Shown: positions 51,241 to 59,717 of the stretch, in pieces
How positions within the stretch are numbered: position 1 is the first letter of the stretch
How the letters are laid out: the number at the start of each line of letters is the position of its first letter
Assembly (NCBI GenBank): GCA_022402565.1
Contig: JAKRSC010000028.1
Coordinates: forward strand, 186,001 to 250,000
Length of the DNA: 64,000 bases
From: Hydrotalea sp.
GTDB taxonomy: Bacteria > Bacteroidota > Bacteroidia > Chitinophagales > Chitinophagaceae
Reading direction: 5' to 3'
Notes under the pieces: model-generated
Seen by the model: the letters and a program-made list of their open reading frames with translations, nothing else
Told to the model about the DNA's origin: nothing
Databases searched by the model: none
Program-made: the position numbers and the translations under genes

Positions 51241-53172
51241 CTATACTAAACGACCATTTTTTATTTCTTCCACCACATGCGGGTCAAGTAGAGTGGTGAT
51301 ATCTCCTAAATTTTCAGTTTCACCTTCTGCAATCTTGCGTAAGATTCTGCGCATAATTTTACCACTTCTGGTTTTTGGTAAGCCCTGTACAAATTGAATC
51401 TTATCTGGTTTAGCAATTGGTCCAATCATACGTGTAACAGTTTGTAAAATATCTTGTCTCGTAAGATTTTCATCGCCATGATTGCCTTGGTAAATTATAT
51501 AGGCATAAATTCCTTGTCCTTTTATATCGTGCGGATAGCCAACTACTGCACTTTCTACAACACCAGCGTGCATGTTAATGGCATTCTCAACTTCAGCAGT
51601 ACCAATTCTATGTCCACTTACATTCAACACATCATCGACCCTACCAGTTATTCTAAAGTTTCCATCTGCATCTTTTAAAGCACCATCGCCTGTAAAGTAC
51701 AAGTGATCGTAAGTAGCAAAATAGTTGGTTCTACATCTTTCATGGTCGCCGTAGGTTGTTCTTAAGATAGATGGCCAAGGGAATTTAATACAGAGGTTTC
51801 CTTTTTGGATACCATCATCGTCTGATTCTGTTATTTCTTTTCCTTGCTCATCTACTAAAATAGGTTGAACACCAGGAAGAGGTAATGTTGCCCAAGATGC
51901 TTTTTCTGGGGTTACACCTGCCATGTTAGAAATAAGTATACCTCCAGTTTCTGTTTGCCACCAAGTGTCTACAATTGGACAACGACCTTTTCCAATATGC
52001 TGGTGGTACCAATGCCAAGCTTCTTCATTGATGGGTTCACCCACAGTTCCTAACACCTTCAAACTGCTTAGGTCGTGGTTTTGAATAGGTCCCAATCCAA
52101 ATCCCATTAAAGATCGAATTGCAGTAGGCGCAGTATAAAGAATGTTTACCCTGTATTTATCTACAATACTCCAAAATCTTCCTGCATCTGGAAATGTAGG
52201 TACGCCTTCAAAAATTAAAGTGGTTGCACCAGCTGAAAGCGGGCCATATAAAATATAACTATGTCCTGTAATCCAGCCAATATCTGCTGTGCAGAAATGA
52301 ATATCGCCTCTTTGGTATTGAAATACATTTACAAAGCTATAGTTGGTGTACAGCATATATCCACCACATGCATGCACCACGCCCTTAGGCTTTCCGGTTG
52401 ATCCCGAAGTATATAAAATGAACAAAGGATCTTCGGCTGACATTTCTTCTGCGGGGAAATCATGCAAACCCAGGGTTTCTACTTTATGAATTTCATCGTC
52501 CCACCACAAATCGCGGCCTTTAATCATAGATACAGGCGTTCTTGTGCGTGTACAAACAATTACTTTTTGTACAGTCCTATTCCCAATAAGTGCATCATCG
52601 ATGACAGATTTCAACGGAATATCTTTTTGTCCTCTATATGCACCATCGCAGGTAATAATAAATGTTGCTTGCGCATCATACAATCGATCAGCAATAGCTT
52701 GCGCGCTAAAGCCACCAAAGATCACAGAATGAATAGCTCCAATACGAGCACAAGCTAAAACGGCTACAGCTAATTCGGGAATCATGCCCATGTATATGCA
52801 TACACGATCTCCTTTTTTTACGCCATTGTTTTTTAGTACATGGGCAAACTGACAAACTTTATCGTACAGCTTGCGATACGTTAAGATGCGGTGATTGTCT
52901 TCGGGATCGTTCGGTTCCCAAATAATTGCCGGCATATCGCCATATTCTGCTAAGTGGCGATCGAGGCAGTTTTCTGTAATATTGAGTGTAGCATTTTTGA
53001 ACCATTCAATCTTAGGTTCTTCAAAGTTCCAATTCAAAACTTTACCGTAGGGCGCTTTTTTCCATTTAAAATGGCTGGCAATATTTGCCCAGAATAGTTC
53101 AGGCTGTTCAATACTAAGTCGATACGCATCCTGATATTCCTCCATCGACTTGATTTGATAAGGATAAGACAT
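51241..53172 (-). CDS. acs: Acetyl-CoA synthetase (AMP-forming)
   Basis: Activates acetate to acetyl-CoA with ATP. The 643-residue length equals typical Acs. Motifs: FILYTSGSTGKPKGVVHACG (P-loop), ADIGWITGHSYILYGPL, DTWWQTETGGILIS, RITGRVDDVLNVSGHRIG, and the C-terminal PKTRSGKIMRRILRKIA carrying the acetylatable Lys. The acetate-pocket Trp is in DTWWQTETG. It is divergent from a zinc-ribbon/HTH protein gene with 135 bp between, where two direct repeats lie. It differs clearly from the PrpE-type enzyme at the right edge. Confidence 0.97.
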   Translation of the reverse strand: MSYPYQIKSMEEYQDAYRLSIEQPELFWANIASHFKWKKAPYGKVLNWNFEEPKIEWFKNATLNITENCLDRHLAEYGDMPAIIWEPNDPEDNHRILTYRKLYDKVCQFAHVLKNNGVKKGDRVCIYMGMIPELAVAVLACARIGAIHSVIFGGFSAQAIADRLYDAQATFIITCDGAYRGQKDIPLKSVIDDALIGNRTVQKVIVCTRTRTPVSMIKGRDLWWDDEIHKVETLGLHDFPAEEMSAEDPLFILYTSGSTGKPKGVVHACGGYMLYTNYSFVNVFQYQRGDIHFCTADIGWITGHSYILYGPLSAGATTLIFEGVPTFPDAGRFWSIVDKYRVNILYTAPTAIRSLMGFGLGPIQNHDLSSLKVLGTVGEPINEEAWHWYHQHIGKGRCPIVDTWWQTETGGILISNMAGVTPEKASWATLPLPGVQPILVDEQGKEITESDDDGIQKGNLCIKFPWPSILRTTYGDHERCRTNYFATYDHLYFTGDGALKDADGNFRITGRVDDVLNVSGHRIGTAEVENAINMHAGVVESAVVGYPHDIKGQGIYAYIIYQGNHGDENLTRQDILQTVTRMIGPIAKPDKIQFVQGLPKTRSGKIMRRILRKIAEGETENLGDITTLLDPHVVEEIKNGRLV

Positions 53173-53256
53173 AGCAATCTGTTTTTGTGTTGTTTTAAGG
53201 CAGCACTAAGATAAAGCCATAAAATGGAGCAACTAGAGAATAGGGACTCAAAAATT

Positions 53257-53291
53257 GCTAAATTGGTATATAAATGCTAATTTGGTATATA
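53257..53291. promoter_or_regulatory. Two 16-bp direct repeats in the acs/HTH divergent intergenic region
   Basis: GCTAAATTGGTATATA (53257-53272) and GCTAATTTGGTATATA (53276-53291) differ at one base and are 19 bp apart. They lie 17-51 bp before the HTH gene start and 85-119 bp from the acs start. This is the arrangement expected of an operator for one or both promoters, most simply bound by the HTH protein. Confidence 0.55.
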
Positions 53292-53307
53292 TTAACCTTT
53301 TTCAACC

Positions 53308-53730
53308 ATGAAAATTGCCAATTGTCCACGCTGTAAAAGCGATCAAATTACCAAGAGTGGTATTGTAAAAGATAGACAGCGATTTCTTTGTAAGTCTTGC
53401 CGCTATTACTTTTCAGTTGAAAAAGAAGGCAAATCAATAGACCCTTATTATGTTGTAAAAGCATTGCAATTGCATATTGAAGGGGTTACCTACAGAGAAA
53501 TTGAAAGGATTTTAGGTGTGAGTCATGTTAGCGTGATGAATTGGGTAAAAAAATATAGAATTAAAGCACCTGAAAATTATGAATACAGACCTACCTATAA
53601 AGTGTACACACACTTAGAGCTCATTACATTCATGTCCAATCCACAGCAATTAAAAAATGCTGGTATGATGGTTACCGAGTTAGGTGACAAGTACATGGTC
53701 ATTAAATGGGAGCGTTTACGCTCAGGCTAA
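53308..53730 (+). CDS. IS1-type zinc-ribbon/helix-turn-helix protein, probably a regulator
   Basis: A 140-residue protein resembling the InsA/N-terminal part of IS1/IS1595-type transposases. It has a zinc ribbon (CPRCKSDQITKSG...CKSCRYYF, about residues 5-33; CxxC...CxxC spacing) and a helix-turn-helix (GVTYREIERILGVSHVSVMNW, about 58-78). No transposase catalytic domain follows and no terminal inverted repeats flank it, so it is probably a domesticated DNA-binding protein. Its C-terminal 50 residues are unlike transposases. It lies divergent to acs and 2 bp from the convergent carbonic anhydrase gene. Regulation of acs is an inference from position. Confidence 0.75.
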   Translation: MKIANCPRCKSDQITKSGIVKDRQRFLCKSCRYYFSVEKEGKSIDPYYVVKALQLHIEGVTYREIERILGVSHVSVMNWVKKYRIKAPENYEYRPTYKVYTHLELITFMSNPQQLKNAGMMVTELGDKYMVIKWERLRSG

Positions 53731-53732
53731 AT

Positions 53733-54365
53733 TTACAAATCGTCGTACTGGTAAATGGTATCAATTTCAGTTCCTGGCGGCATATCAAAAATGGATTTTA
53801 AGATGCCATTGCTTAAGCTATATACCCACCCATGTAAGTGAGGTCTTTGTTCATACTTCCATGCCTTTTGAACAATGGATGTTTTAGCTAAGTTCATGAC
53901 TTGTTCACGAACATTAAATTCAACAAGCTGATTCACTTTTGTTTCTTCATCAGTAATTTGTTCTAACTCATCTTGATGAATGCGGTACACGTCTTTAATG
54001 TGACGCAGCCATTTATTAATGATTCCCATGTTATGGTGATTCAATGCTGCTTTCACACCACCACAACCATAATGTCCGCATACAATGATATGTTTAACAT
54101 GCAGTACTTCTACCGCATAGTCTAATACACTCAATAAGTTAAAGTCGTTGTGCACAACAAGGTTAGCTATGTTTCTATGAACAAATATTTCACCAGGATG
54201 CATCCCTGTAATTGTTTCTGCAGGTACACGACTATCGCTACAGCCTATCCATAAAAACTCAGGCTTTTGTGTATCCAGCATTTTCAAGAAAAATTCTGGA
54301 TCGTTTAACAAGCTTTCTCTCGCCCAAGCTTTATTTTCTAAAAGAATTTTTTCGTAACTCTTCAT
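53733..54365 (-). CDS. Beta-class carbonic anhydrase
   Basis: Interconverts CO2 and bicarbonate. The 210-residue protein has the zinc-ligand motifs of the beta class: [13 protein letters not shown] (C and D at about 41-43) and [13 protein letters not shown] (H and C at about 97-100), plus [10 protein letters not shown]. The gene follows the SulP transporter with a 1-bp gap, so the two are one operon; such pairs are thought to act in bicarbonate uptake and use. Carboxylation in propionate or acetate metabolism would be a fitting sink, but that is inference. Confidence 0.95.
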   Translation of the reverse strand: MKSYEKILLENKAWARESLLNDPEFFLKMLDTQKPEFLWIGCSDSRVPAETITGMHPGEIFVHRNIANLVVHNDFNLLSVLDYAVEVLHVKHIIVCGHYGCGGVKAALNHHNMGIINKWLRHIKDVYRIHQDELEQITDEETKVNQLVEFNVREQVMNLAKTSIVQKAWKYEQRPHLHGWVYSLSNGILKSIFDMPPGTEIDTIYQYDDL

Positions 54366-54366
54366 A

Positions 54367-55947
54367 TTAAATTATTTCACGTTTTTGTGGATCAACAAAA
54401 ATTTCTTTGTCACCTGGGTTTCTTTTAATGTACACTCGAATCCCTCTGGTAGACGCGTTTACAATAAAATCATTTACAATATCAATCACATCTTTATCAA
54501 TAAAATTAGCACGAGTGGGATCAATAAGTACTGCCGTATCATCAGGAATTTTTTCAAATGTTTTTCTGATGAAGGATTTATTCAAAAATGATACTTCACG
54601 CTTAAATCTTATTAGGTAGCGAACATCATCTTTCATGACTAAAATTGCACTTCTGAAATTTGATTTCACCACAAAGAAGAGTCCAACAAGAATTCCAATT
54701 ACAATACCCGTTAACAAATCGGTAAATAAAATTGAAATGATGGTTACTGAAAAAGGAACAAACTGGTCAGAACCTTTCACATAGTACTCTCGAATAATTT
54801 TTATACTAGATAGTTTGTAGCCTGTATAAATGAGAATTGCTGCCAGCGATGCTTTTGGAATTAGGTTTATGAATTGGGTTAGAAAAAGTAAACTGAGCAA
54901 CAACCAAAAGCCATGCATAATAGCAGATGCTTTTGATTTGCCCCCAGCATTTACATTGGCAGAAGAACGAACAATAACTGAAGTAACTGGTAATCCGCCC
55001 AGCAATCCACTGATCATATTTCCAACACCTTGTGCTTTTAACTCTCTGTTCGTTGGACTGATTCTTTTTTCAGGATCTAGTTTATCAACTGCTTCAATAC
55101 TTAATAAACTTTCTAAACTTGCAACAATTGCAAGTGTGAATGCAGACACATACATTGAAGGCTCTAACAACCCCGACCAATTTGGAACTGATAATCCTGA
55201 CCATAAAGAAGCAATATTTTTAAAAACAGGCATTTGAACCAAATGCTCAGGTTGAAGAGGTGTAAATCCTAGCTGATGTGCATTTAAATGCATGCTAATT
55301 CCTGTTATTACCACTAAAAGCGGTGCAGGAAAAAGTCGAAGCCATTTGTTGTTTTTGATAAACTTAGTTTCGAAAATAATTAGGATCAACATACAAATTA
55401 AAGCAATGATAAACGCAAATGCATGCATATCATTTACTGCTGCAATAATTTCGGTGAAAGTATTTTTCTTATCAGCCTGTTGAAATTCCATCACGCCATC
55501 TGGAATAAAGTCGTATCCCAAGAAGTGCGGTATTTGTTTTAGTATAAGAATAATGCCAATAGCAGCAAGCATTGCTTTGATGACTGCGTTGGGTATAAAG
55601 TCGCCAACAAATCCAGCTTTTAAATAGCCTAGTGTTATTTGTAAAACGCCTGCAATAACAACGCTCATCAAGAATGTCTCGAACCCTAAATTGCCAATTG
55701 CCCCTGCTACAATTGCTGTAAGTCCTGCAGCTGGTCCACTAACACTGAGTGAAGAGCCACTCAGCCAGCCAATAATAATACCACCAACAATTCCTGCAAT
55801 TAATCCAGCTAATGCTGAAGCAGATGAGGCCTGAGCTACGCCCAAGCAAAGTGGAAGGGCAACAAGAAATACAACAATAGATGCCGAAAAATCACTTGCT
55901 AAATTCTTAGTATTCAATGTTATTTGGTTAGAAGGGTTATTAAACAT
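54367..55947 (-). CDS. SulP-family inorganic anion transporter
   Basis: Membrane transporter for anions such as bicarbonate or sulfate. The 526-residue protein has about 10-14 membrane segments, the family-typical [15 protein letters not shown] at the N-terminus, [25 protein letters not shown] (written here in two parts: [13 protein letters not shown] and [12 protein letters not shown]) at about 310-335, and a C-terminal STAS-like domain ([18 protein letters not shown], about 455-500). Adjacency to carbonic anhydrase favours bicarbonate. It starts an operon of two genes and is divergent from the porin-like gene. Confidence 0.9.
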   Translation of the reverse strand: MFNNPSNQITLNTKNLASDFSASIVVFLVALPLCLGVAQASSASALAGLIAGIVGGIIIGWLSGSSLSVSGPAAGLTAIVAGAIGNLGFETFLMSVVIAGVLQITLGYLKAGFVGDFIPNAVIKAMLAAIGIILILKQIPHFLGYDFIPDGVMEFQQADKKNTFTEIIAAVNDMHAFAFIIALICMLILIIFETKFIKNNKWLRLFPAPLLVVITGISMHLNAHQLGFTPLQPEHLVQMPVFKNIASLWSGLSVPNWSGLLEPSMYVSAFTLAIVASLESLLSIEAVDKLDPEKRISPTNRELKAQGVGNMISGLLGGLPVTSVIVRSSANVNAGGKSKASAIMHGFWLLLSLLFLTQFINLIPKASLAAILIYTGYKLSSIKIIREYYVKGSDQFVPFSVTIISILFTDLLTGIVIGILVGLFFVVKSNFRSAILVMKDDVRYLIRFKREVSFLNKSFIRKTFEKIPDDTAVLIDPTRANFIDKDVIDIVNDFIVNASTRGIRVYIKRNPGDKEIFVDPQKREII

Positions 55948-56071
55948 GAATATAAATCAAAATGTCATTCAACTTGCTTTTTGTATACAGTTACCATAGC
56001 TATACTTAAAAATTTTAGGTTTTGAAAAAGATGTATAGGTTCGATTTGCAATTAACCCTTGCAACTTCCAT

Positions 56072-57505
56072 ATGAAAAAAATCATCTTCCAAGCACAGGT
56101 AGGTGTTATTCTGTTCTGTCTGTGTCTTTTTCAAAGCAACCAATTATTTGGTCAAGGTTCAGAAGCTTATGGCCAAGGCTTAAAAGCTTATTTGTCAAAA
56201 GACAGTAGTAAGTATATCCGATTTATAGTCTGGAATCAAATTTGGGCAAGAACTATGGAGAATAATCCAGGTACTGCCATTAATGGAGAAGCCAGAAACA
56301 GCACTTGGGATATAGGAGCCAGGCGTTTGCGCTTTTTAGCATATGCACAAATCACACCTCGTTACTTAATCTTAACACATATAGGTATCAATAATCAAAC
56401 CTTTGCAACGGGTGGAGCTTCGGGCTCGTCGGGCACAGGACCTTATGGAGCTGGCAAAAAGCCAGGCATATTTTTTCATGATGTTTGGAATGAGTACGCA
56501 GTTGTTCCAGCCATTGATCCAGTTACAAAAAAGTCGAATAAGTATAATATTTCTATTGGAGGTGGATTGCATTATTGGTGGGGTATTAGTAGAATGAGTT
56601 CGGCTAGCACACTTAATTTTCTTACCATTGATGCTCCAATTGTGAACTGGCCACTAGTAGAATTTAGCGATCAATTTGTTCGTCAGTTTGGTGTGTATGC
56701 TAAAGGAAAGTTGGGTAAGCTTAACTATAGTGTAAGTATTAATAAGCCGTTTGCTACTAATCAGGCGCCAACATTTGATGCATTAAAATCACAGCGACAA
56801 GCTGTAGATAATAATGGTGATGCAAGAGCAGCAGTTCAAGGATATTTCGACTATCAGTTTTTAGATCAAGAATCGAATTTGTTGCCTTTTAGAGTAGGAA
56901 CCTATGTGGGCACCAAAAAGGTATTCAATCTTGGTGCAGGATTTTATCATAATAAAAAAGGCACTAAAAGTGTAGATGCCTCTAGCAATGTATTGAACCA
57001 TGATATTACACTCTTAGGAATTGACGCTTTTGCTGATTTACCAATTGGACCGAAAAAGAAAAACATGGCTTTAACTGCTTATAGTGTTTTTTACGATTAC
57101 AACTTTGGACCAAACTATATTAGGACAGTCGGTATTATGAATCCTAGTACTGCCTTTGATCCTAATTTTCCAGCTGCTCAGCGATCTCTGAATGGTCCTG
57201 GTATTGGACGATTTTTTGTTGGTACAGGACAAATATGGTATACACAAATGGGTTGGCTATTACCTAAAGGAGAAAAAACTAAAACCAGGTTTCAACCTTT
57301 TGGAGCGTACACCTATAAAAAGTTTGATTACTTAGATCAAGCTGGTAATTATTTTGATGTGGGCGCCAATATTTTCTTAGACGGCCATCATGCAAAAATT
57401 ACTGGACAATACAGTACCCGTCCCTTGTATTTCCAACAAGGTAATACCAGACGAATAGATGGAAATAGAGGTGAATTTCTTCTTCAACTACAAGTTTATC
57501 TATAA
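56072..57505 (+). CDS. Outer-membrane porin-like beta-barrel protein
   Basis: A 477-residue exported protein: signal peptide (to about residue 28, ending LFGQ), a short linker, then a mature region with alternating aromatic/polar strands and Gly-rich turns typical of a beta-barrel, ending in VYL with a C-terminal strand (EFLLQLQVYL). No named family is certain. It precedes an MHS transporter by 32 bp, so it is likely the outer-membrane entry channel of the same uptake system. Substrate unknown; the neighbouring acyl-CoA synthetases suggest a carboxylate. Confidence 0.72.
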   Translation: MKKIIFQAQVGVILFCLCLFQSNQLFGQGSEAYGQGLKAYLSKDSSKYIRFIVWNQIWARTMENNPGTAINGEARNSTWDIGARRLRFLAYAQITPRYLILTHIGINNQTFATGGASGSSGTGPYGAGKKPGIFFHDVWNEYAVVPAIDPVTKKSNKYNISIGGGLHYWWGISRMSSASTLNFLTIDAPIVNWPLVEFSDQFVRQFGVYAKGKLGKLNYSVSINKPFATNQAPTFDALKSQRQAVDNNGDARAAVQGYFDYQFLDQESNLLPFRVGTYVGTKKVFNLGAGFYHNKKGTKSVDASSNVLNHDITLLGIDAFADLPIGPKKKNMALTAYSVFYDYNFGPNYIRTVGIMNPSTAFDPNFPAAQRSLNGPGIGRFFVGTGQIWYTQMGWLLPKGEKTKTRFQPFGAYTYKKFDYLDQAGNYFDVGANIFLDGHHAKITGQYSTRPLYFQQGNTRRIDGNRGEFLLQLQVYL

Positions 57506-57537
57506 CCCCTTCATTTTTAACTTCAACACAGCACACT

Positions 57538-59073
57538 ATGTCACAACAACCCTCATCAGGAATTGGAAAAGTCATTTTTTCCTCATCACTGGGAACGCTG
57601 ATTGAATGGTACGACTTCTACATTTTTGGAAGTTTAGCTACTATTATTTCAACACAGTTCTTTCCCGAAGAGCAAGGCACAGCAGCCTTGTTATCTACAC
57701 TTGCCATTTTTGCGGCAGGTTTCATTGTTCGTCCATTTGGCGCATTAGTTTTTGGAAGACTCGGCGACCTTATTGGAAGAAAGTACACCTTTCTCCTTAC
57801 ACTCGTATTAATGGGTGGATCAACCTTTTTAATAGGTGTAATACCTGGTTACAAGTCAATTGGAGTATGGGCTCCTATTTTGGTGTTGGTTCTAAGATTG
57901 GTTCAAGGACTTGCATTAGGTGGAGAGTATGGTGGCGCAGCTACTTATGTTGCAGAACATGCACCAGTTGGAAGACGAGGCTTTTTTACTAGTTGGATTC
58001 AAACGACAGCTACACTAGGACTTTTCCTATCACTTGGCGTGATTCTTATTACTAAGTCGAGCATGACAGATGAAGCTTTCAAGTCGGAGTGGGGCGGATG
58101 GCGTTATCCATTCTGGGCTTCGATTTTACTAGTAGGTGTTTCTATTTATATCAGATTGAAAATGCATGAATCACCTTTGTTTTCAAAATTGAAGAAAGAA
58201 GGAAAAACATCGGCAAATCCATTAAAAGAAAGCTTTGTTCATAAGGGTAATTTAAAGATGGTATTGATTGCTTTGTTTGGTGCAGTAATGGGACAAGGGG
58301 TTATTTGGTACACAGGACAGTTTTATGCACAAAGCTTTTTGGAAACGAAAGTAATGTTAGACTTTGAGCAAAGTAGAACAGTCATTTTATGGGCCATTGC
58401 TTTTGCTACACCATTCTTTGTATTTTTTGGTTGGCTGAGTGATAAGGTTGGACGAAAATGGATTATGATGCTAGGGATGTTACTTGGTATATTAACCTAT
58501 AGACCCATCTATCAAAGCTTTTTAGATGAAACAAATGTTACTACACTCTTAACATCTAGCGAAGTAGCATCTACTGAAACATCAGTAGTGAAGGAAGTTG
58601 CTATTCCAGAGTCGGAAAACATGGTAAGAACAACTACAACTCCAACCACTTTATCAAATGGATTTTTCTACAAAGAAGTAACTGTTGATACAGTATTTGC
58701 AGATGCAAGTGTTGCACCAGTAAGAGCTAGTCAGAATTTTATAGAAAAGCGACTTCCACAATCAACTTACTGGTATTTTATATTACTAGTATTTGTACAA
58801 ATTCTTTATGTAACCATGGTATACGGACCTATTGCAGCATTTTTGGTTGAATTATTCCCAACAAAAATTAGGTATACATCTATGAGCTTACCATATCATA
58901 TTGGTAATGGAGTATTTGGAGGTTTGGTTCCATTTATTGCAACTTTAATCACCACCTTCAAAGGAGCCACACCATTGTCTGGCTTATGGTATCCAATAGG
59001 TGTAGCTGCAGTTTGTTTGGTAATTGGATCTATATATCTCACCAATAAGATTGACGAAAACGTCATGGATTAA
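57538..59073 (+). CDS. MHS-family (metabolite:H+ symporter) MFS transporter
   Basis: Proton symporter related to proline/betaine, citrate and alpha-ketoglutarate permeases. The 511-residue protein has 12 membrane segments, the IEWYDFYIFGSLA opening, the GRLGDLIGRKYT motif after segment 2, LVQGLALGGEYGGAATYVAE in segment 4, and GWLSDKVGRKW after segment 8. A hydrophilic insertion of about 80 residues, rich in Thr, Val and Ser, lies between segments 9 and 10 (about residues 328-408), predicted to face the periplasm. It lies between a porin-like gene and two small membrane genes. Confidence 0.9.
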   Translation: MSQQPSSGIGKVIFSSSLGTLIEWYDFYIFGSLATIISTQFFPEEQGTAALLSTLAIFAAGFIVRPFGALVFGRLGDLIGRKYTFLLTLVLMGGSTFLIGVIPGYKSIGVWAPILVLVLRLVQGLALGGEYGGAATYVAEHAPVGRRGFFTSWIQTTATLGLFLSLGVILITKSSMTDEAFKSEWGGWRYPFWASILLVGVSIYIRLKMHESPLFSKLKKEGKTSANPLKESFVHKGNLKMVLIALFGAVMGQGVIWYTGQFYAQSFLETKVMLDFEQSRTVILWAIAFATPFFVFFGWLSDKVGRKWIMMLGMLLGILTYRPIYQSFLDETNVTTLLTSSEVASTETSVVKEVAIPESENMVRTTTTPTTLSNGFFYKEVTVDTVFADASVAPVRASQNFIEKRLPQSTYWYFILLVFVQILYVTMVYGPIAAFLVELFPTKIRYTSMSLPYHIGNGVFGGLVPFIATLITTFKGATPLSGLWYPIGVAAVCLVIGSIYLTNKIDENVMD

Positions 59074-59094
59074 TTCACAAAAAAATTTAAAGCT

Positions 59095-59400
59095 ATGAAT
59101 CAGCTAAAACGAATACTTGGAATAGTTTGGATTATCATGGGTCCTGCAGCAATTTTATTTTTGATATGGCAAGCCTATGAAAAAGTGGGTCTCGCCAATG
59201 CAAAAGTTGCTGAAGCACTTACCGAAGCGGCTAAAGAAGCAGCCAAAGGTGTTGCACTCAATACTTTTTTACAATGGGCAATTATTATTGCAGTCTTTGT
59301 TCCTATTGCATTTGGTTTTGTCATTTTTGGAAAATATGCCCTTCAAGGTGAGTATGATCATTTGCCAGAAAGTTCAAAAGAAATAGAAGACGGCGTATAA
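59095..59400 (+). CDS. Small two-segment membrane protein (DUF6814-like)
   Basis: A 101-residue protein with two hydrophobic segments (about 8-26 and 60-82) joined by an Ala/Lys/Glu-rich helix (residues 30-55), and an acidic tail. It resembles DUF6814-type proteins that follow MHS transporters in Bacteroidota; I am moderately sure of the family. It starts 21 bp after the transporter and may be an accessory subunit. No catalytic residues are visible. Confidence 0.65.
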   Translation: MNQLKRILGIVWIIMGPAAILFLIWQAYEKVGLANAKVAEALTEAAKEAAKGVALNTFLQWAIIIAVFVPIAFGFVIFGKYALQGEYDHLPESSKEIEDGV

Positions 59401-59495
59401 AAGAATCTTACATGCATTACCACACTCTTTATTTAGGGTGTGGTAATGATTTTTATGCGCGGAGAATATTGTATATTGAATGAAATGCTGCTTAT

Positions 59496-59717
59496 ATGAA
59501 GAAGCGATCTGCTCAAATTTCAGGAAGGCTAATTTTTTTTTCAGTTATATTTTTCTTATTGCTGGGGTATCCATTTATTCATATGGCGAATAAGCCATTG
59601 AATGTCTTTGGTGTTCCCTTATTGTATTTTTATATAATGTCTTCTTGGTTAGCACTAATATTTTTCCTCATTATTTCGCAATATGTAGGTGTTGTAAAAG
59701 AAAAGCGAAATGAGTAA
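59496..59717 (+). CDS. Small membrane subunit of a sodium:solute symporter (DUF3311-like)
   Basis: A 73-residue protein with two membrane segments (about 10-26 and 40-63) and a PLNVFGVPLLYFYIMSSW motif close to the DUF3311 pattern of small proteins encoded beside sodium:solute symporters. It overlaps the start of the symporter-kinase gene by 8 bp, implying coupled translation and a physical partnership. The family call is a judgement from pattern, not from an alignment. Confidence 0.65.
   Translation: MKKRSAQISGRLIFFSVIFFLLLGYPFIHMANKPLNVFGVPLLYFYIMSSWLALIFFLIISQYVGVVKEKRNE

Noticed and set aside
53308-53887. An IS1-type insertion sequence with an insA-insB arrangement
   Set aside because: The only downstream plus-strand frame (53684-53887) is antisense to carbonic anhydrase and lacks a DDE catalytic core; no terminal inverted repeats or target duplications are visible.
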